Shown one piece after another: positions 61,852 to 64,000 of a stretch of 64,000 nt of DNA (its first letter is position 1; each line of letters starts with the position of its first letter). The notes under the pieces are model-generated. The model did no database searches and was not told the origin of the DNA. It was given only the letters and a program-made list of their open reading frames with translations. The stretch spans positions 1,116,001 through 1,180,000 of the forward strand of contig NZ_CP107931.1 of NCBI RefSeq assembly GCF_036023875.1. Direction: 5' to 3'. This DNA is from Mycobacterium sp. NBC_00419 (lineage in GTDB: Bacteria; Actinomycetota; Actinomycetes; Mycobacteriales; Mycobacteriaceae). Position numbers and translations under genes: made by a program.

Positions 61852-62616
61852 CTACTTCTTGGCGATCAATCCGTCGACGATCCGGTTGAAGTCGGCGGTG
61901 CCGAACGAGACGTACTCGGCGAGGTTGGCGTAGTCCAGCGAGGCCATCACCGCCTTCTCCAGCTGGATGTTCATCAGCCGCTTGGTGGCCTCGACGGCCT
62001 GTTGGGGCAGTTCGATGAGCTTCTTCGCGCACGCGATCGCCTCGGGCAGCGGCTCGGCCACAACATGATTCGCCAGGCCAAGCTCGACGGCGCGCTGCGC
62101 CTTGATGCGCACACCGGTCAACGCGAACTCCTTGGCCTGCAGCAGGCTGATCTGCGAGCCCCACACCAGCGGGCCCCCGTCGGCAGCGACCAAGCCGATC
62201 TGCACGTGCGGGTCGGCGAAGAACGCCGTCTCGGCGATATAGACGACGTCGGACAGCGCGGCCAGGCTGCAACCCAACCCGACGGCCGGTCCGTTGACGG
62301 CCGCGATCACCGGGACCCGGCAGCGGAGCATGCCGATCACCAGGTCCCGGCCGTGCTTGATCGTCTTCTGCCGCAACGCTTCATCCTTGCGGAGCTCGTC
62401 GAGGTAGTTGAAATCGCCGCCCGCCGAGAACGCCCGCCCGGCACCGGTGATGACGGCGGCGCGCACGGAGGCATCCTCGTTGAGCGCCTCCCAGACCTTG
62501 GCCAGCCCCACATGCAGTGGATCGTTGACGGCGTTGAGCTCCTCGGGCCGGTTCAGCGTGATGATGCGCAGCGGGCCGTCGGCCGTGACCTCGATTTCGT
62601 CGGGCATGTCGTACAT
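61852..62616 (-). CDS. Enoyl-CoA hydratase/isomerase family protein lacking both hydratase glutamates
   Basis: 254 residues. Crotonase fold with AGRAFSAGGDFNYLDEL oxyanion segment. The first catalytic Glu (GGGCEL) is replaced in GLGCSLAALSD and the second (PEI.LG) in DPHVQIGLVAADGGPL. A nearby Asp in VAADGG recalls dienoyl-CoA isomerases. So a simple hydratase is unlikely; an isomerase or C-C lyase/hydrolase role is more fitting. 3 bp after a FadE gene. Confidence 0.83.
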   Translation of the reverse strand: MYDMPDEIEVTADGPLRIITLNRPEELNAVNDPLHVGLAKVWEALNEDASVRAAVITGAGRAFSAGGDFNYLDELRKDEALRQKTIKHGRDLVIGMLRCRVPVIAAVNGPAVGLGCSLAALSDVVYIAETAFFADPHVQIGLVAADGGPLVWGSQISLLQAKEFALTGVRIKAQRAVELGLANHVVAEPLPEAIACAKKLIELPQQAVEATKRLMNIQLEKAVMASLDYANLAEYVSFGTADFNRIVDGLIAKK

Positions 62617-62619
62617 GAG

Positions 62620-63708
62620 CTAGTTCCCCAATCCCAGGATGCGTCCGGCAATGATGTTCTTCTGAATCTGCGATGTGCCGCCCATGACGCTCTGCGCGCG
62701 GCTGTAGAGGTAGGCCCCGAGCAACTCCTCGTCGCCGGTGCCGACGGTGGCCAGTGCGGCATGACCGACGGCCTGCTCCGTCCAGGTCATCAGCAGCTTG
62801 TCCAGTGAGCCGTCCGGGCCGTGCGTGAGCCCGTCGAGCTGCTCGGAGAGGCGCCTGCGCACGTGCAGCCGCAGCATCTCGGTCTGCACCCATGCCCAGG
62901 ACAGTTCGTCAGGCACGTCACCCTCGACGCGGGTGGCCAACTGCCGCACAAGTTTTCCGTAACGTGCGGAGAAGCCCAGGGTCGAGGGCTCGCGCTCGTG
63001 GCTGACCACCGTCATCGCCAGCTTCCAGCCGCTGCCGGGTTCGCCCACCATCTGCGAGGCCGGCACCCGGGCACCGTCGAACTCGACCTGACCGAACTCC
63101 TTGGTCACACCGCTGATCATCTTCAGCGGCCGCTGGACGATGCCCGGCTGATGCATCGAGACGATGAACGCCGAGATGCCCTTGTGCTTGGCCACATTCT
63201 TGTCGGTCCGGGCCAGCACCAGACACCAGTCGGCGACATCGGAGTAACTGGTCCAGACCTTGTGGCCGTTGATGACGTAGTCGTCGCCGTCGAGTGTCGC
63301 GGTGGTGGTCAGCGAGGCCAGGTCGGAGCCGGCACCCGGCTCGGAGAACCCCTGGCACCAGCGCTGCGTGCCGTTGATCATCCCGGGCAGGAACCGCTCG
63401 CGCAGTTCCTCGCTGCCGTGCGCGCTCAGTCCCACCACGAGGTAACCGAGGCTGGGCCGGGCAGGCGCCCCGGCTTTGGCGATCTCCTCGTCGACGATGA
63501 CGTCGAACACCGGCGCAAGGTCTTGTCCGCCATACTTGGTGGGCCACGATGTGCCGAAGAAGCCGGCCGCGTAGAGAGCCTGATGCCACTCCCCCGCTTT
63601 GGCCCAGTAGGCGTCACCCGAGGTCGGAAACTTGCCCTTCTGTTCGGTCAGCCAGCCGCGCAACCGGTCCCGGAAGGCCGCCTCGTCCGGCGAGTCACGA
63701 AAGTCCAA
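62620..63708 (-). CDS. Acyl-CoA dehydrogenase, large partner
   Basis: 362 residues. GFSEPGAGSDLASLTTTATL, NGHKVWTSYSDVADWC, and MGGTSQIQKNIIAGRILGLGN at the C-terminus. Its start overlaps the 3' end of another FadE by 14 bp, forming the third large/small-type FadE pair of the window. Confidence 0.88.
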   Translation of the reverse strand: MDFRDSPDEAAFRDRLRGWLTEQKGKFPTSGDAYWAKAGEWHQALYAAGFFGTSWPTKYGGQDLAPVFDVIVDEEIAKAGAPARPSLGYLVVGLSAHGSEELRERFLPGMINGTQRWCQGFSEPGAGSDLASLTTTATLDGDDYVINGHKVWTSYSDVADWCLVLARTDKNVAKHKGISAFIVSMHQPGIVQRPLKMISGVTKEFGQVEFDGARVPASQMVGEPGSGWKLAMTVVSHEREPSTLGFSARYGKLVRQLATRVEGDVPDELSWAWVQTEMLRLHVRRRLSEQLDGLTHGPDGSLDKLLMTWTEQAVGHAALATVGTGDEELLGAYLYSRAQSVMGGTSQIQKNIIAGRILGLGN

Positions 63709-64000
63709 TGGTCAGCTCCTTCAGCTTGACTGGCCACGTCTCGGTGGCGACCAGCACCCGGCGCAGGTATACGTGCGCCAGGCATTCCCAGGTATTGCCG
63801 ATACCGCCATGGACCTGGATCGACGTCTCGCACACCGTCAACGCGGCCCGGGCACAATAGATTTTGGCCACCCGGCCTGCTTCGACCGCATGGGCGGCCG
63901 GTAACTCATCGACCGCCCAGGCCGCATGCCGCAGCACGCTGACCGAGCCCTCGATGAGCGCCAGGCCCTCGGCGAGCAGGTGTGCCACCGCCTGATAGGA
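63695..64000 (-). CDS. Acyl-CoA dehydrogenase, C-terminal part (5' end beyond window)
   Basis: 102 residues of open frame reaching the window edge, reading SYQAVAHLLAEGLALIEG..., VHGGIGNTWECLAHVYLRRV. This is the C-terminal helical domain of a FadE. The SYQAVAHLLAE segment matches the SFQAVRHRLAE of the paired small FadE at 58.5 kb, so it is probably the small or partner subunit. Start and size cannot be seen. Confidence 0.8.
   Translation of the reverse strand, partial: SYQAVAHLLAEGLALIEGSVSVLRHAAWAVDELPAAHAVEAGRVAKIYCARAALTVCETSIQVHGGIGNTWECLAHVYLRRVLVATETWPVKLKELTIGLS

Noticed and set aside
1..64000. tRNA, rRNA, insertion sequences or prophage genes
   Set aside because: No tRNA-like cloverleaf, rRNA sequence, transposase or integrase motif was seen on either strand by reading; a covariance-model search could still find small RNAs.

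Overview
The window is high-GC actinobacterial DNA and most resembles a fast-growing mycobacterium (Mycolicibacterium-like). The evidence is a complete mce operon (yrbEA, yrbEB, mceA to mceF) with an Mce-associated membrane protein, a mycofactocin-coupled type dehydrogenase, many FadE/FadD/Ech-type genes, frequent GTG/TTG starts and ATGA/GTGA stop-start overlaps. I found no rRNA, tRNA, CRISPR array, phage or transposase. Nearly the whole window reads as one large catabolic island for a hydrophobic cyclic (terpenoid, steroid-like or alkyl-aromatic) substrate; the substrate itself cannot be read from sequence.

Layout. 0-8.6 kb: an mhpC-mhpA-mhpB meta-cleavage operon continued by a KstD-like flavoprotein and an LLM monooxygenase (minus strand), a divergent IclR regulator and a second KstD-like flavoprotein. 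8.6-9.6 kb: an AbiEi/DUF559-type gene between two copies of one hairpin repeat. 9.6-15 kb: acyl-CoA ligase, enoyl-CoA hydratase-like protein, small secreted proteins, and a TetR/P450 divergent pair. 15-26 kb: the mce lipid-import operon and accessory genes. 26-34.4 kb: CoA-transferase, aldehyde dehydrogenase, SDR-ferredoxin-P450 operon and a paired acyl-CoA dehydrogenase operon. 34.5-47 kb: two amidohydrolase-2 proteins, Rieske ferredoxin, alpha/beta hydrolases, a NuoF-like flavoprotein with ferredoxin, a DUF35-thiolase fusion, two 3-hydroxyisobutyrate-dehydrogenase-like proteins, P450-ferredoxin and a TetR. 47-53 kb: amidohydrolase, FadE, CoA-transferase, thiolase, FadE operon. 53-64 kb: CMD protein, Rieske oxygenase, atypical amidohydrolase, NTF2-like protein, FadE pair, TetR, MeaB-like GTPase, SDR, Ech and another FadE pair cut by the window end.

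How it fits together (inference): Mce proteins import the substrate; P450s, the Rieske oxygenase and dehydrogenases oxidise it; ligase and CoA-transferases activate acids as CoA esters; paired acyl-CoA dehydrogenases, hydratase-like proteins, SDRs, thiolase and a retro-aldolase-like DUF35-thiolase shorten side chains; KstD-like enzymes desaturate or aromatise rings; MhpA/B/C open the resulting ring.

The most interesting signal is a recurring palindrome, GAGAAY-N3-ATTCTC, often stacked with a second copy 6-7 bp away (21-22 bp repeat). It lies in at least nine promoter regions across 55 kb and links most of these operons into one candidate regulon. The best double site precedes the TetR gene at 59.4 kb. 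A second signal is a set of long-loop hairpins at gene ends whose loops are conserved between copies; in one family the stems differ completely.
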